A DNA stretch of 64,000 nt from Dyadobacter sp. UC 10 (GTDB lineage Bacteria > Bacteroidota > Bacteroidia > Cytophagales > Spirosomataceae): assembly GCF_008369915.1 (NCBI RefSeq), contig NZ_VSRN01000001.1:5080501-5144500 (forward strand), given 5' to 3'. This document shows, one piece after another, positions 16,909-25,850 of this stretch. The notes below the pieces were generated by a model. The model was not told the origin of the DNA, did not search any database, and saw nothing but the letters and a program-made list of their open reading frames with translations. Every line of letters begins with the position of its first letter. Position 1 is the stretch's first letter. The position numbers and the translations under genes are program-made.

Positions 16909-17145
16909 TTTTGTGAAAAGTTCATCCGTGGAGGAAGTGAATGGCGGTAACGCGCTTGTACCGTTAAATAAATTGTTAACCTTTAAATTGTCTGATTATA
17001 AGCGAGATATGGATCGGATGAATTAAATTAGAAGAGTGGGTTCAGCGTTTTTGAAGGAAATTTGCTAAGAAAAAGATCTAAAATCTGTTATCGGGGAAAA
17101 TATTTTGAGACTTTTGCTGCTTAGAAACCTTCCTTGCAAGCGCCT

Positions 17146-17502
17146 ATGAGCATACTTTACATCGATCACGAAGTTAACAACCTGAATTCTTTTAAAGCTA
17201 CTTTCCGCCGGGATGCAGAAGTTTTTATAGCGAGTTCCACCTCCGAGGGATTTCGCATTCTGGAAGAAAAAGATATCGACGTCATATTTGCAGACCATCA
17301 AATGCCCGAAATGACCGGGCTCGAATTTCTCCGGCTAGCCTCCGCCAAATACCCGTCAAGTGTGCGTGTGCTGATGACGGGAAATGCCTATACCGATGAG
17401 ATCAGGAATGCGGCCATCAAAGGGTTTTTCCACAGGTATATCAACAAACCGTGGGACGAGCAACAGCTGCGGAATCTGATCACCCGGTCTTCCCATAATT
17501 AG
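17146..17502 (+). CDS. receiver-only response regulator
   Basis: 118 residues from the ATG at 17146 (MSILYIDHE); an in-frame TTG four codons upstream is less likely. The whole protein is one CheY-like receiver: acidic pocket YIDHE, phosphoacceptor Asp in IDVIFADHQMP, Thr in LMTGNA and Lys in YINKPW. The PW after the lysine resembles receivers of the RpfG/HD-GYP type. There is no output domain and no adjacent kinase, so its partner is unknown. Confidence 0.8.
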   Translation: MSILYIDHEVNNLNSFKATFRRDAEVFIASSTSEGFRILEEKDIDVIFADHQMPEMTGLEFLRLASAKYPSSVRVLMTGNAYTDEIRNAAIKGFFHRYINKPWDEQQLRNLITRSSHN

Positions 17503-17716
17503 TTTCAGACTGCCAAATAGCTGCTTCTCAGAACCTCAGGCTGATCAAGATCCTGGAAAAACTCGTGCTGTTTTTTCACGAACATAATGGCATTGCCTTT
17601 CTCCGAAAAAAATTGCCAAAGCAACATTTGGTAAAAAAATATATTGATTACATTGTGCAGCCTTTCCTACACAAAATTATCCTTCATCTTTATTTCGAAA
17701 GGCCAAACTTTATCAA

Positions 17717-19360
17717 ATGAAACGAAGAGATTTCATGCAGATGTCCGGTGTGGGATTGAGCGCATTGATGCTCCCCAATATACCGGTTATGGGCAGCTCC
17801 GTCCACGAAGCGCAATTACTCGATCCGTGGATGGATGCGCCGGCAAAAAAGAAACTGACCGAAGTCGCGCTGAATGCGGCCAAAAGTAAAGGCGCCACTT
17901 ACACCGACGTGCGTATCGGACGATACTTGCAGCAGTACCTTTTCACCAGGGAAAAGCAAGTGCAGAATATTATCAATGCAGAATCCTACGGGATCGGGAT
18001 CCGTGTGATTGCAAACGGTACCTGGGGGTTTTCGGCCACCAGCGACGTTACGCCCGACGGCATTGCCAAATGTGCTGCCACTGCGGTGGCGATTGCGAAA
18101 GCCAATTCAAAATTTCAGAAAGAACCGGTCGAGCTTGCGCCGCAAAGCGGGGTAGGCGACAAAACCTGGAAAACGCCTATTGTTAAAAATGCATTCGAAA
18201 TTCCAAGCCGGGAGAAGATAGACCTGCTGATGAATGTGAACGGAAAAGCGATGGAAAATGGCGCCAGCTTCGTTACTTCCAATCTGTTTTTTATCAACGA
18301 ACAAAAATACTTCGCTTCCTCCGACGGCTCTTTCATCGATCAGGACATTCACCGGGTGTGGCCCACATTTACGGTAACCGTTACCGACAAAGCCGCAGGC
18401 AAGTTCAAAACCCGCGACGCGATCAGCTCGCCGATGGGAATGGGCTATGAATACCTTGACGGACTGGCGTCAGAAAAGATCGCGGGGCCAAATGGATTAA
18501 TAGGCTACCGGAATTCCTACGATATGGTCGAAGATGCGATCGTAGCAGCCAAACAAGCGAAGGAAAAAATGACTGCAAAGTCTGTACAGGCGGGGAAATA
18601 TGATCTCGTACTCGATCCAAACCACCTCGGTTTGACGATCCACGAATCCGTAGGGCACCCAACGGAACTCGACCGGGTATTAGGTTACGAGGCTAATTAT
18701 GCAGGTACCAGCTTTGCCACGCTGGATAAATGGCAATCCAAAAATTTCGCTTACGGAAGCAAGCTCGTCAATATTGTTGCGGACAAAACGCAGGCGCACA
18801 CGCTCGGCGCGGTCGGTTATGACGATGAAGGAGTGCCTTGCAAGGAGTGGGATATTATTAAAGACGGTATACTGGTCAACTATCAGGCGATCCGCGATCA
18901 GGTGAAAATAATAGGAGAGAAAGAATCTCACGGATGCTGTTATGCAGATAACTGGTCATCGGTACAATTTCAAAGAATGCCCAACATTTCCCTTAGACCA
19001 GGTTCGGAAAAGCGGAGTGTGTTGGATATGATCAAAGGAGTAGAAAAAGGTATTTATATTATCGGAAGAGGCTCGTATTCTATTGATCAGCAACGTTATA
19101 ACTTCCAGTTTGGCGGGCAGGTCTTTTACGAGATCAAAAACGGAGAAATCACCGGAATGCTCGATGATGTCGCTTACCAATCAAATACCCAGGAATTCTG
19201 GAATTCGTGCACGCAGCTTTGCGACAAAGACGATTACCGCACTTTCGGCTCATTTTTCGACGGAAAAGGACAACCCGGTCAGATCAGCGCAGTCTCCCAC
19301 GGCAGCTCCACAACGAGATTCGACGGGGTGAGTGTGATTAATACGGGGAGGAAGATTTAA
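17717..19360 (+). CDS. tldD: TldD-family metalloprotease, Tat-exported, copy 1
   Basis: 547 residues. The N-terminus has a twin-arginine signal (MKRRDFMQMSGVGLSALM). The body shows the TldD zinc motif HESVGH (near residue 309), the downstream SHGCCY segment and a C-terminal EFWNSC region. TldD forms the metalloprotease with TldE (PmbA) that degrades unfolded or modified peptides in other bacteria. The partner follows 83 bp later. A second pair with high similarity follows downstream, so the unit was duplicated. The Tat signal implies work outside the cytoplasm, unlike Escherichia coli TldD. Confidence 0.88.
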   Translation: MKRRDFMQMSGVGLSALMLPNIPVMGSSVHEAQLLDPWMDAPAKKKLTEVALNAAKSKGATYTDVRIGRYLQQYLFTREKQVQNIINAESYGIGIRVIANGTWGFSATSDVTPDGIAKCAATAVAIAKANSKFQKEPVELAPQSGVGDKTWKTPIVKNAFEIPSREKIDLLMNVNGKAMENGASFVTSNLFFINEQKYFASSDGSFIDQDIHRVWPTFTVTVTDKAAGKFKTRDAISSPMGMGYEYLDGLASEKIAGPNGLIGYRNSYDMVEDAIVAAKQAKEKMTAKSVQAGKYDLVLDPNHLGLTIHESVGHPTELDRVLGYEANYAGTSFATLDKWQSKNFAYGSKLVNIVADKTQAHTLGAVGYDDEGVPCKEWDIIKDGILVNYQAIRDQVKIIGEKESHGCCYADNWSSVQFQRMPNISLRPGSEKRSVLDMIKGVEKGIYIIGRGSYSIDQQRYNFQFGGQVFYEIKNGEITGMLDDVAYQSNTQEFWNSCTQLCDKDDYRTFGSFFDGKGQPGQISAVSHGSSTTRFDGVSVINTGRKI

Positions 19361-19364
19361 ATCT

Positions 19365-19436
19365 AATGATTGAATGACTGAATGAATGAATGTAAAACTG
19401 GCAGCTAAAAGCTAACGGCTAAAAGCTAAAGCAATC
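19365..19436 (+). repeat. short repeats between tldD and pmbA, copy 1
   Basis: ATTGAATGACTGAATGAATG is made of TGAATGA(C/A) units. It is followed by a 14-bp direct repeat, GCTAAAAGCTAACG then GCTAAAAGCTAAAG (about 19404-19431). Similar TGAATGAC units stand at the same place in the second pair. Confidence 0.7.
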
Positions 19437-19443
19437 TTTAACT

Positions 19444-20760
19444 ATGGCTATTTTAACCAAAGAAGAAGCAAAGAAAATAATAGATAAGGTCCTGGCATTT
19501 TCCAAATCGGACGAGATTAGCGTTGGATTGTCGGGCAATCGCACGGGTAATATCCGGTATGCGAGAAATTCGGTTTCTACCAGTGGTGAAACTTCGGACC
19601 TTTCGCTTTCCGTCACTTCGGTTTACGGCAAGAAATCGGGGACTGCTACTATCAATGAATTCGATGATGCCTCACTGGAAAAAACAGTGCGCCGGGCCGA
19701 GGAAATTGCGAAACTGGCGCCGGACAATCCGGAATATGTGCCCATGCTGGGAGCCCAAAAATACCAGGAAAGCAAAGCATTTGCAGAGAGTACAGCTGCT
19801 ATTAGCCCCGATTACCGCGCTCAGGCCGCATTTAACAGCATTGATCCCTGCGTAAAAAAGAACCTGACGGCTGCGGGGTATATGGAAGACAGCGCCGGAT
19901 TTTCGGCGATGGGAAACAACAAAGGCCTTTTTGGTTACAACAAAAGCACATCCGTCGACTTTTCGATCACGGTCCGCACGGCGGATGGAAAGGGATCGGG
20001 TTATGTGTCACGAGATTTCAACGACGCTTCGAAACTGAATACATCTTCGGCGACCGAGATTGCAATGCAAAAGGCGCTGGCCTCCGTGAATACAAAGGCA
20101 TTGGAGCCGGGAAAATATACCGTGATCCTGGAACCCACAGCAGCAGCGGACCTGCTGTTGAACGTTACGCGTAACCTCGACGCCCGCAGCGCCGACGAAG
20201 GCAGGAGCTTTTTGGGCAAAAAAGGAGGCGGTACGCGACTGGGCGAAAAGTTGTTCGACGAGCGCATTACCATTTACTCAGATCCGATGAATGCCGAAAT
20301 CCCGGGTTCGCCGTACAGCTTCGATGGCAGGCCGCAGGAAAAAGTGGTTTGGGTAGAAAACGGAGTGGTAAAAAATATGTCCTATTCTCGTTTCTGGGCT
20401 GAAAAGCAAGGTGTTAAAGCGACTCCGCCGGCAGGAGGATTTATATTCGAGGGCGGAAATGAGTCCATCGCGGATTTGATCAAAGGCACGGAAAAAGGTA
20501 TTCTGGTAACCCGGTTCTGGTATATCCGCGCAGTGGATCCACAAACATTATTATATACAGGTTTGACGCGCGACGGTACGTTTTATATTGAAAATGGGCA
20601 GATCAAATATCCCGTCAAAAACTTCCGGTTTAACGAAAGCCCGGTGATCATGCTCAATAACGTGGAGGCGATCGGCAAGCCGGTGCGGGCGGGCGGAAGC
20701 CTGGTACCACCGATGAAAATCAGGGACTTTACATTTACAAGCCTCTCGGACGCAGTCTAA
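19444..20760 (+). CDS. pmbA: TldE/PmbA-family protein, copy 1
   Basis: 438 residues without a signal peptide. It has the PmbA pattern: GNIRYARNSVSTSG near residue 36, SVTSVYGKKSGTATINEFD, EPGKYTVILEPTAAADLL near 220, and the LDARSADEGRSFLG segment. TldE lacks the zinc motif and is the non-catalytic partner of TldD. The absence of a signal, while its TldD partner carries a Tat signal, raises the possibility of export as a folded complex. A terminator follows. Confidence 0.88.
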   Translation: MAILTKEEAKKIIDKVLAFSKSDEISVGLSGNRTGNIRYARNSVSTSGETSDLSLSVTSVYGKKSGTATINEFDDASLEKTVRRAEEIAKLAPDNPEYVPMLGAQKYQESKAFAESTAAISPDYRAQAAFNSIDPCVKKNLTAAGYMEDSAGFSAMGNNKGLFGYNKSTSVDFSITVRTADGKGSGYVSRDFNDASKLNTSSATEIAMQKALASVNTKALEPGKYTVILEPTAAADLLLNVTRNLDARSADEGRSFLGKKGGGTRLGEKLFDERITIYSDPMNAEIPGSPYSFDGRPQEKVVWVENGVVKNMSYSRFWAEKQGVKATPPAGGFIFEGGNESIADLIKGTEKGILVTRFWYIRAVDPQTLLYTGLTRDGTFYIENGQIKYPVKNFRFNESPVIMLNNVEAIGKPVRAGGSLVPPMKIRDFTFTSLSDAV

Positions 20761-20784
20761 AACGTTTGACCATTTAAACACAAT

Positions 20785-20828
20785 CACAGCCACACATAAT
20801 AAGGCTTTTGAATGTGGCTGTGCTTTTT
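20785..20828 (+). terminator. terminator between the two tldD/pmbA pairs
   Basis: CACAGCCACA (20785-20794) pairs perfectly with TGTGGCTGTG (20813-20822), followed by CTTTTT. It separates the first pair from the second. The first possible ATG of the second tldD frame (20812) lies inside this hairpin, which argues for the later TTG start. Confidence 0.8.
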
Positions 20829-20892
20829 ATTAACTTATGATCTGCTGTATTTCAAATCAATCCCCGTCACTATTAGCAAACATATACATACC

Positions 20893-22530
20893 TTGAAAAG
20901 ACGAGATTTCATTCAATTGGCTGGGTTAGGGACCGGAGCGTTCATGTTACCCGGCCTTGCAATGGGCAGAAGCGTTTCGCCGGAAGCGTTCCTGGAACCC
21001 GGCGTCGACGTAGCTGTAAAAAAGCGGCTGGCGGATGCCGCCCTCAATGCTGCCAAGGCCAAAGGCGCTTCCTATGCGGATGTGCGCATTGGCAGGTACC
21101 TCAATCAATTCGTCATCACCCGCGAGGAAAAGGTGCAGAATATCGTCAATACGGAATCCTATGGGGTAGGGGTGCGCGTGATCGCAAACGGCTGCTGGGG
21201 ATTTGCGGCGGTGGTCGATGTAAATAACGAAGCCCAGATGGCGAAAGCCGCGGAGGATGCGGTGGCGATCGCGAAGGCAAATGCCAGGCTGATGAAAGAA
21301 CCTGTTCAGCTCGCTCCCCAGAAAGGGTTTGGCGAGGTGAGCTGGAAAGCGCCGATCAAGAAGAATGGATTCGAGGTACCTATTAAAGAAAAGGTCGATC
21401 TGCTGCTGTCGGTCAATGATGCAGCGATGAAAAATGGCGCAAACTACGTCAATTCGATCCTTTTTCTGGTCAATGAACAAAAGTACTTTGCTTCCACAGA
21501 CGGATCTTATATCGATCAGGATGTACACCGGATCTGGCCGATATTCAATATCACGACCATTGATCCGAAAAGCGGGAAATTTGAAACCAGAAATGCATTG
21601 AGTGCGCCAATGGGAATGGGTTATGACTATTTACAATCCAACCCTGCCGACAAGGTAACCGGCATTACGACCCGCTATAATATGGGTTATGATATGTTGG
21701 AAGATGCTACCGCGGCGGCAAAACAGGCCAAAGATAAATTGACTGCCAAATCGGTCGAGGCTGGTAAATATGATTTGATCCTTGATCCTTCCCACCTCTG
21801 GCTGACCATCCATGAGTCGGTTGGTCACCCGCTGGAACTGGACCGGGTACTGGGCTATGAAGCTAATTTTGCAGGCACTTCTTTCGCGACGCTGGATAAG
21901 TGGCAATCTAAAAATTTCCAGTACGGCAGCAAGCAGGTCAATCTGATCGCCGACAAATTACAGGTAGGCTCGCTGGGTGCGGTAGGTTGGGATGATGAAG
22001 GTGTGAATACCAAAAAGTGGGATCTGGTGAAGGACGGTGTGCTGGTTAACTACCAGGCGATCCGCGACCAGGCGCATATTATCGGCGAAAAGGAATCGCA
22101 TGGTTGCTGCTACGCCGACAGCTGGAGTTCTGTTCAGTTTCAAAGAATGCCGAATGTTTCGCTGGCTGCCGGAAAAACGCCTCTGTCGGTAGATGAAATG
22201 ATAAAGGATGTGAAAAAGGGCATTTACATTATCGGTGACGGTTCTTTTTCAATAGACCAGCAGCGTTACAATTTCCAGTTTGGCGGTCAGCTTTTCTATG
22301 AAATTAAGGACGGAAAAATTGTCGGAATGCTGAAAGATGTGGCTTATCAGTCCAATACGCAGGAATTCTGGAATTCGTGTGTACAGGTCTGCGATGAAAA
22401 GGACTATCGTCTGGGCGGATCTTTCTTTGACGGAAAAGGTCAGCCGTCGCAATCGAGCGCGGTTTCGCACGGCAGCTCGACGGCCCGTTTTAATGGAGTG
22501 AATGTGATTAATACAGCGAGGAAGATATAA
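20893..22530 (+). CDS. tldD: TldD-family metalloprotease, Tat-exported, copy 2
   Basis: 545 residues from a TTG at 20893, chosen because it places the twin-arginine signal (KRRDFIQLAGLG) at the N-terminus exactly as in copy 1; the longer ATG frame starts inside a terminator hairpin. The zinc motif HESVGH is near residue 307 and SHGCCY is conserved. It is closely similar to copy 1 over the whole length. Its partner follows 120 bp later. Duplicated pairs may have different substrates or form mixed dimers. Confidence 0.87.
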   Translation: MKRRDFIQLAGLGTGAFMLPGLAMGRSVSPEAFLEPGVDVAVKKRLADAALNAAKAKGASYADVRIGRYLNQFVITREEKVQNIVNTESYGVGVRVIANGCWGFAAVVDVNNEAQMAKAAEDAVAIAKANARLMKEPVQLAPQKGFGEVSWKAPIKKNGFEVPIKEKVDLLLSVNDAAMKNGANYVNSILFLVNEQKYFASTDGSYIDQDVHRIWPIFNITTIDPKSGKFETRNALSAPMGMGYDYLQSNPADKVTGITTRYNMGYDMLEDATAAAKQAKDKLTAKSVEAGKYDLILDPSHLWLTIHESVGHPLELDRVLGYEANFAGTSFATLDKWQSKNFQYGSKQVNLIADKLQVGSLGAVGWDDEGVNTKKWDLVKDGVLVNYQAIRDQAHIIGEKESHGCCYADSWSSVQFQRMPNVSLAAGKTPLSVDEMIKDVKKGIYIIGDGSFSIDQQRYNFQFGGQLFYEIKDGKIVGMLKDVAYQSNTQEFWNSCVQVCDEKDYRLGGSFFDGKGQPSQSSAVSHGSSTARFNGVNVINTARKI

Positions 22531-22590
22531 TGACTGAATGACTGAATGACTGAATGATTGAATTTTAGAATTAATCACTCAGTCATTCAG
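22531..22590 (+). repeat. TGAATGAC tandem repeats and inverted repeat, copy 2
   Basis: Directly after the tldD stop, TGAATGAC is repeated (22535-22558). The segment CTGAATGACTGA (22534-22545) is repeated in inverted form at 22579-22590 (TCAGTCATTCAG), so the RNA can form a 12-bp hairpin before pmbA. It may tune expression between the two genes or be a simple repeat expansion. Confidence 0.75.
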
Positions 22591-22650
22591 AAACCATCCA
22601 TAGAACCGGCAACCCCGGCCATTCAATCAATCATTCAAAATTAAAATATC

Positions 22651-23988
22651 ATGTCAATCATTTTATCAGAATCAGAAGCGAAGGCATTGTTGCAGAAAGT
22701 GCTGAGTTACTCCAAAGCGGATGAATGTGAGGTGAATATTTTGGGGGAAGAAAGAGGGAACATCCGCTACGCAAGGAACGAGGTGTCCACCAGCGGCTCG
22801 CTGATCAACCAAAACCTATCCGTCCAATCCGCATTTGGTAAAAAAGTAGGAGTTGCGACGATCGACGAATTCAGTGACGAATCCATACAAAAAGTTGTAA
22901 AAAGGTCCGAAGAGCTCGCCCAGCTGGCACCCGAAAACCCTGAATATGTCAGTGTGCTTGAACCGCAGACTTATCAGAAAAGCACCGGTTTTTTTGATTC
23001 CACAGCCGCAATCAATGCAGATTTCCGTGCCGGTGCAGTTGGTAACAGCCTCGATATAACCCGGTCAGAAAACCTGACAGCGGCCGGTTTCCTGGATAAC
23101 CAGAAAGGGTATTCGGCGATGATGAATTCAAAGGGGCTTTTCGCCTATTACCCCAGCACCAACGTCAATTTTTCATTGACTGTAAGAACTCCCGACGGAA
23201 CCGGATCTGGTTATGTAGCAAGGGGTTATAGTGATTCTAAAAAGCTCGATACCGTAGCTGCTACGAAGATCGCTGTCCAGAAATCGAAAGGATCAGTGGG
23301 TGCGAAAGCTTTGGAGCCGGGTAAATATACCGTGATCCTGGAACCGACGGCCGCCGTTGTTTTGCTGGAAAACATATTTTTTAATTTAGACGCAAGAAGT
23401 GCCGACGAAGGAAGGTCTTTCTTAAGCAAGCCAGGCGGAAAAACGAAGCTGAATGAGAAGATCGTCGACGAAAGGGTCAATATTTATTCTGACCCGTCCA
23501 ATCCTGACCTGCCGGGCTCACCCTGGTCGGGAGAGGGGCTGCCGATCAATAAAATGAACTGGATCGAGAAAGGCGTGGTGAAAAATATGGTCTATTCCCG
23601 CTACTGGGCACAAAAAAACAATGTTAAGCCGGTTCCTTTCCCTAGTAATGTGATCATGGAAGGCGGTACGGCCACGATGGAGGAAATGATCAAGTCTACC
23701 AAGCAGGGGATTCTGGTAACAAAACTATGGTACATCCGCGAAGTGGACCCGCAAACTTTACTATTGACCGGACTCACCCGCGACGGTACTTTTTATATAG
23801 AAAACGGCGTTATCAAACATCCGGTCAAGAACTTCCGTTTTAACGAAAGTCCTGTGATCATGCTTAATAACCTCGAAACCCTGGGTAAGGCAGAGCGGGT
23901 GGTGAGTACCGAATCCGAACGGAACTATTTGATACCGCCTATGAAAATCAGGGAATTTACATTTTCATCACTTTCGGACGCGGTTTAA
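22651..23988 (+). CDS. pmbA: TldE/PmbA-family protein, copy 2
   Basis: 445 residues, no signal peptide. Nearly every conserved block of copy 1 is present (GNIRYARNEVSTSG, EPGKYTVILEPTAA, LDARSADEGRSFL). It differs by a C-terminal insertion (RVVSTESERNYL) before the shared PPMKIREFTFSSLSDAV end. It is followed after 3 bp by the DUF4159 gene, so the second pair is joined to the downstream MoxR set. Confidence 0.87.
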   Translation: MSIILSESEAKALLQKVLSYSKADECEVNILGEERGNIRYARNEVSTSGSLINQNLSVQSAFGKKVGVATIDEFSDESIQKVVKRSEELAQLAPENPEYVSVLEPQTYQKSTGFFDSTAAINADFRAGAVGNSLDITRSENLTAAGFLDNQKGYSAMMNSKGLFAYYPSTNVNFSLTVRTPDGTGSGYVARGYSDSKKLDTVAATKIAVQKSKGSVGAKALEPGKYTVILEPTAAVVLLENIFFNLDARSADEGRSFLSKPGGKTKLNEKIVDERVNIYSDPSNPDLPGSPWSGEGLPINKMNWIEKGVVKNMVYSRYWAQKNNVKPVPFPSNVIMEGGTATMEEMIKSTKQGILVTKLWYIREVDPQTLLLTGLTRDGTFYIENGVIKHPVKNFRFNESPVIMLNNLETLGKAERVVSTESERNYLIPPMKIREFTFSSLSDAV

Positions 23989-23991
23989 GTA

Positions 23992-24612
23992 TTGAAGCCT
24001 TTCTTTTTCACACGTATTCAATACACATCGGGAAACTGGGACACCGACCAGCGAATGCCTTCCAACCTGTTGCATTCGCTGGTTGAATATACTACGATAC
24101 CGATCGATGAAAAGGAAAAGATCGTGCAGCTGAATAGCAATGAAATCTTCAAAAGTCCATTTTGTTACCTGAGCGGGCACAAATTGGTTGAATTTTCGAC
24201 ACAGGAACGCGACCATTTCCGCCGGTACGTTCAGAATGGCGGCTTCGTTTTTGTTGACGATTGTAACCACGATATTGACGGGCTTTTTGCCAAATCCTTT
24301 GAACAGGAAATGGAGCGAACATTTGGGCCGAAAGCTTTACAGAAGATCCCGAACAATCACCCTATTTACTCAGCCTTCTTCAAATTCGAAGACGGCCCCC
24401 CAACGACCTCATTTGAATTAAACGGCTGGGGCGACGACCTCGTACACGATTACCTCAAAGCAATCACCATCAACGGTCGCATCGGCGTGTTGTACAGCAA
24501 CAAAGATTATGGCTGCGAATGGGATTACGATTTCCGTAACAAGCGGTTTCTGGCTGTCGATAATACGAGATTTGGGGTTAATATTGTGGTTTATGCGTTG
24601 ATGGGGGGGTAG
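23992..24612 (+). CDS. DUF4159-domain protein
   Basis: 206 residues from a TTG, 3 bp after the pmbA stop. The sequence MKPFFFTRIQYTSGNWDTD, LSGHKLVEFSTQER and YVQNGGFVFVDDC matches the DUF4159 family, which has a glutamine-amidotransferase-like fold without an evident catalytic triad. DUF4159 is commonly encoded next to MoxR, DUF58 and BatA-like genes, as here. No signal peptide is visible. Function unknown; it probably belongs to the same membrane-associated complex as its neighbours. Confidence 0.8.
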   Translation: MKPFFFTRIQYTSGNWDTDQRMPSNLLHSLVEYTTIPIDEKEKIVQLNSNEIFKSPFCYLSGHKLVEFSTQERDHFRRYVQNGGFVFVDDCNHDIDGLFAKSFEQEMERTFGPKALQKIPNNHPIYSAFFKFEDGPPTTSFELNGWGDDLVHDYLKAITINGRIGVLYSNKDYGCEWDYDFRNKRFLAVDNTRFGVNIVVYALMGG

Positions 24613-24627
24613 GGGGAGGAAGGGAGG

Positions 24628-24700
24628 AGCCTTTGCCGGTGTTGTCACCGGCAACCGATATGCGGATCGCAAGTTGTTGGTGACAACACCAACAAAGGCT
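24628..24700. repeat. dispersed three-way-junction repeat, single copy
   Basis: Outer stem AGCCTTTG (24628-24635) with CAAAGGCT (24693-24700); inside it hairpin one, GCCGGTG-TTGT-CACCGGC (24635-24652), and hairpin two, TTGTTGGTG with CACCAACAA around loop ACAA (24674-24695). The two loops, TTGT and ACAA, are complementary. The same two hairpins form the core of the six-unit array at 32691-33352. It is followed by partial direct repeats of ACACCAACAAAGGCT up to about 24745. Confidence 0.85.
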
Positions 24701-24812
24701 GAAGAAAGGCTGACACACCAACAAAGGCTAACACACCAACAAAAGCGCAAAAACAACCCTGAACCATTTCGAACAAAATCCTAAACAATATCCACCAAGT
24801 CACTAATTTAAA

Positions 24813-25802
24813 TTGAATACTTCGCCGGAACATTACAGATTGTTAGTCGCAAAGCTTCCCTTGTTGAAGACGGAAATCGCCAAGGTTATCGTCGGGCAGC
24901 GGGAGGCTATTGATGAAATACTGATTTCACTGCTGGCTTCGGGGCATTGTCTGCTGGAAGGTGTGCCGGGGCTGGCGAAGACTTTGATGGTTAAAACCAT
25001 GTCAGAGGCGCTGGATATGAGTTTTAAGCGGATACAATTCACACCGGACCTAATGCCGGGTGATATTGTGGGAACCGAGATACTGGAAGAGGACCACGAA
25101 ACGGGAAAGAAATTTTTCAAATTCAACCGCGGGCCGATATTCGCCAATGTAGTCCTGGCCGACGAAATTAACCGTACCCCGCCCAAAACGCAGGCTGCGC
25201 TGCTCGAAGCAATGCAGGAAAAAAGCGTAACCTACGCAGGTGATAATTACCAGCTTCCCGACCCGTTCCTGATCATCGCCACCCAAAATCCGATCGAGCA
25301 GGCCGGTACCTATCCGCTGCCGGAAGCGCAGCTAGACCGGTTTTTGTTGTATATCAAACTGAGCTACCCCAACGAACAGGAGGAACTCGATGTACTGAAA
25401 ACCACGACGGGGGCGCAACGAGCAAAGGTTGAACGCATACTTTCGGACACAGATATCCGCGATCTTCAAAGTCTGGTGCGGCAGGTGCATATCAGCGACG
25501 AGCTGATTGTCTGGATTAACAAACTCGTACGCGCTACAAGACCGGAAGGCACGCCGTCGGACTTCGTGAAAGAATGGTGCGATTGGGGAGCAGGCCCGCG
25601 CGCTGGCCAGGCGCTCGTATTGTGTGCAAAAGCCAGGGCAGTTTTAAATGAACGTTTTGCGGTAGTTCCGGAAGATATTCAAACGCTCGCTTACCCGGTG
25701 TTCCGTCATCGTATCGCCATGAATTTCAGGGCCGAAGCGGAAAATATTACTAGCGATCAGGTGGTAGGAGAGTTGCTTAGGCTAGTACCCTCCGCCCCCT
25801 GA
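24813..25802 (+). CDS. MoxR-family AAA+ ATPase
   Basis: 329 residues from a TTG start. Walker A is GVPGLAKT (near residue 50), Walker B LADEINRTPPKTQAALLEAM (near 115), sensor ATQNP (near 155) and the C-terminal lid has GAGPRAGQALV. MoxR ATPases act as chaperones that activate complexes containing VWA proteins. The following genes code for DUF58 and BatA-like proteins, the usual partners, and the preceding genes for DUF4159 and two TldD/TldE pairs. The 200 bp before it hold a hairpin repeat. Confidence 0.92.
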   Translation: MNTSPEHYRLLVAKLPLLKTEIAKVIVGQREAIDEILISLLASGHCLLEGVPGLAKTLMVKTMSEALDMSFKRIQFTPDLMPGDIVGTEILEEDHETGKKFFKFNRGPIFANVVLADEINRTPPKTQAALLEAMQEKSVTYAGDNYQLPDPFLIIATQNPIEQAGTYPLPEAQLDRFLLYIKLSYPNEQEELDVLKTTTGAQRAKVERILSDTDIRDLQSLVRQVHISDELIVWINKLVRATRPEGTPSDFVKEWCDWGAGPRAGQALVLCAKARAVLNERFAVVPEDIQTLAYPVFRHRIAMNFRAEAENITSDQVVGELLRLVPSAP

Positions 25803-25850
25803 AAAGGGATTTTTTCAAACTAAGCTACAATCAAGAACACCCATCCAGAG

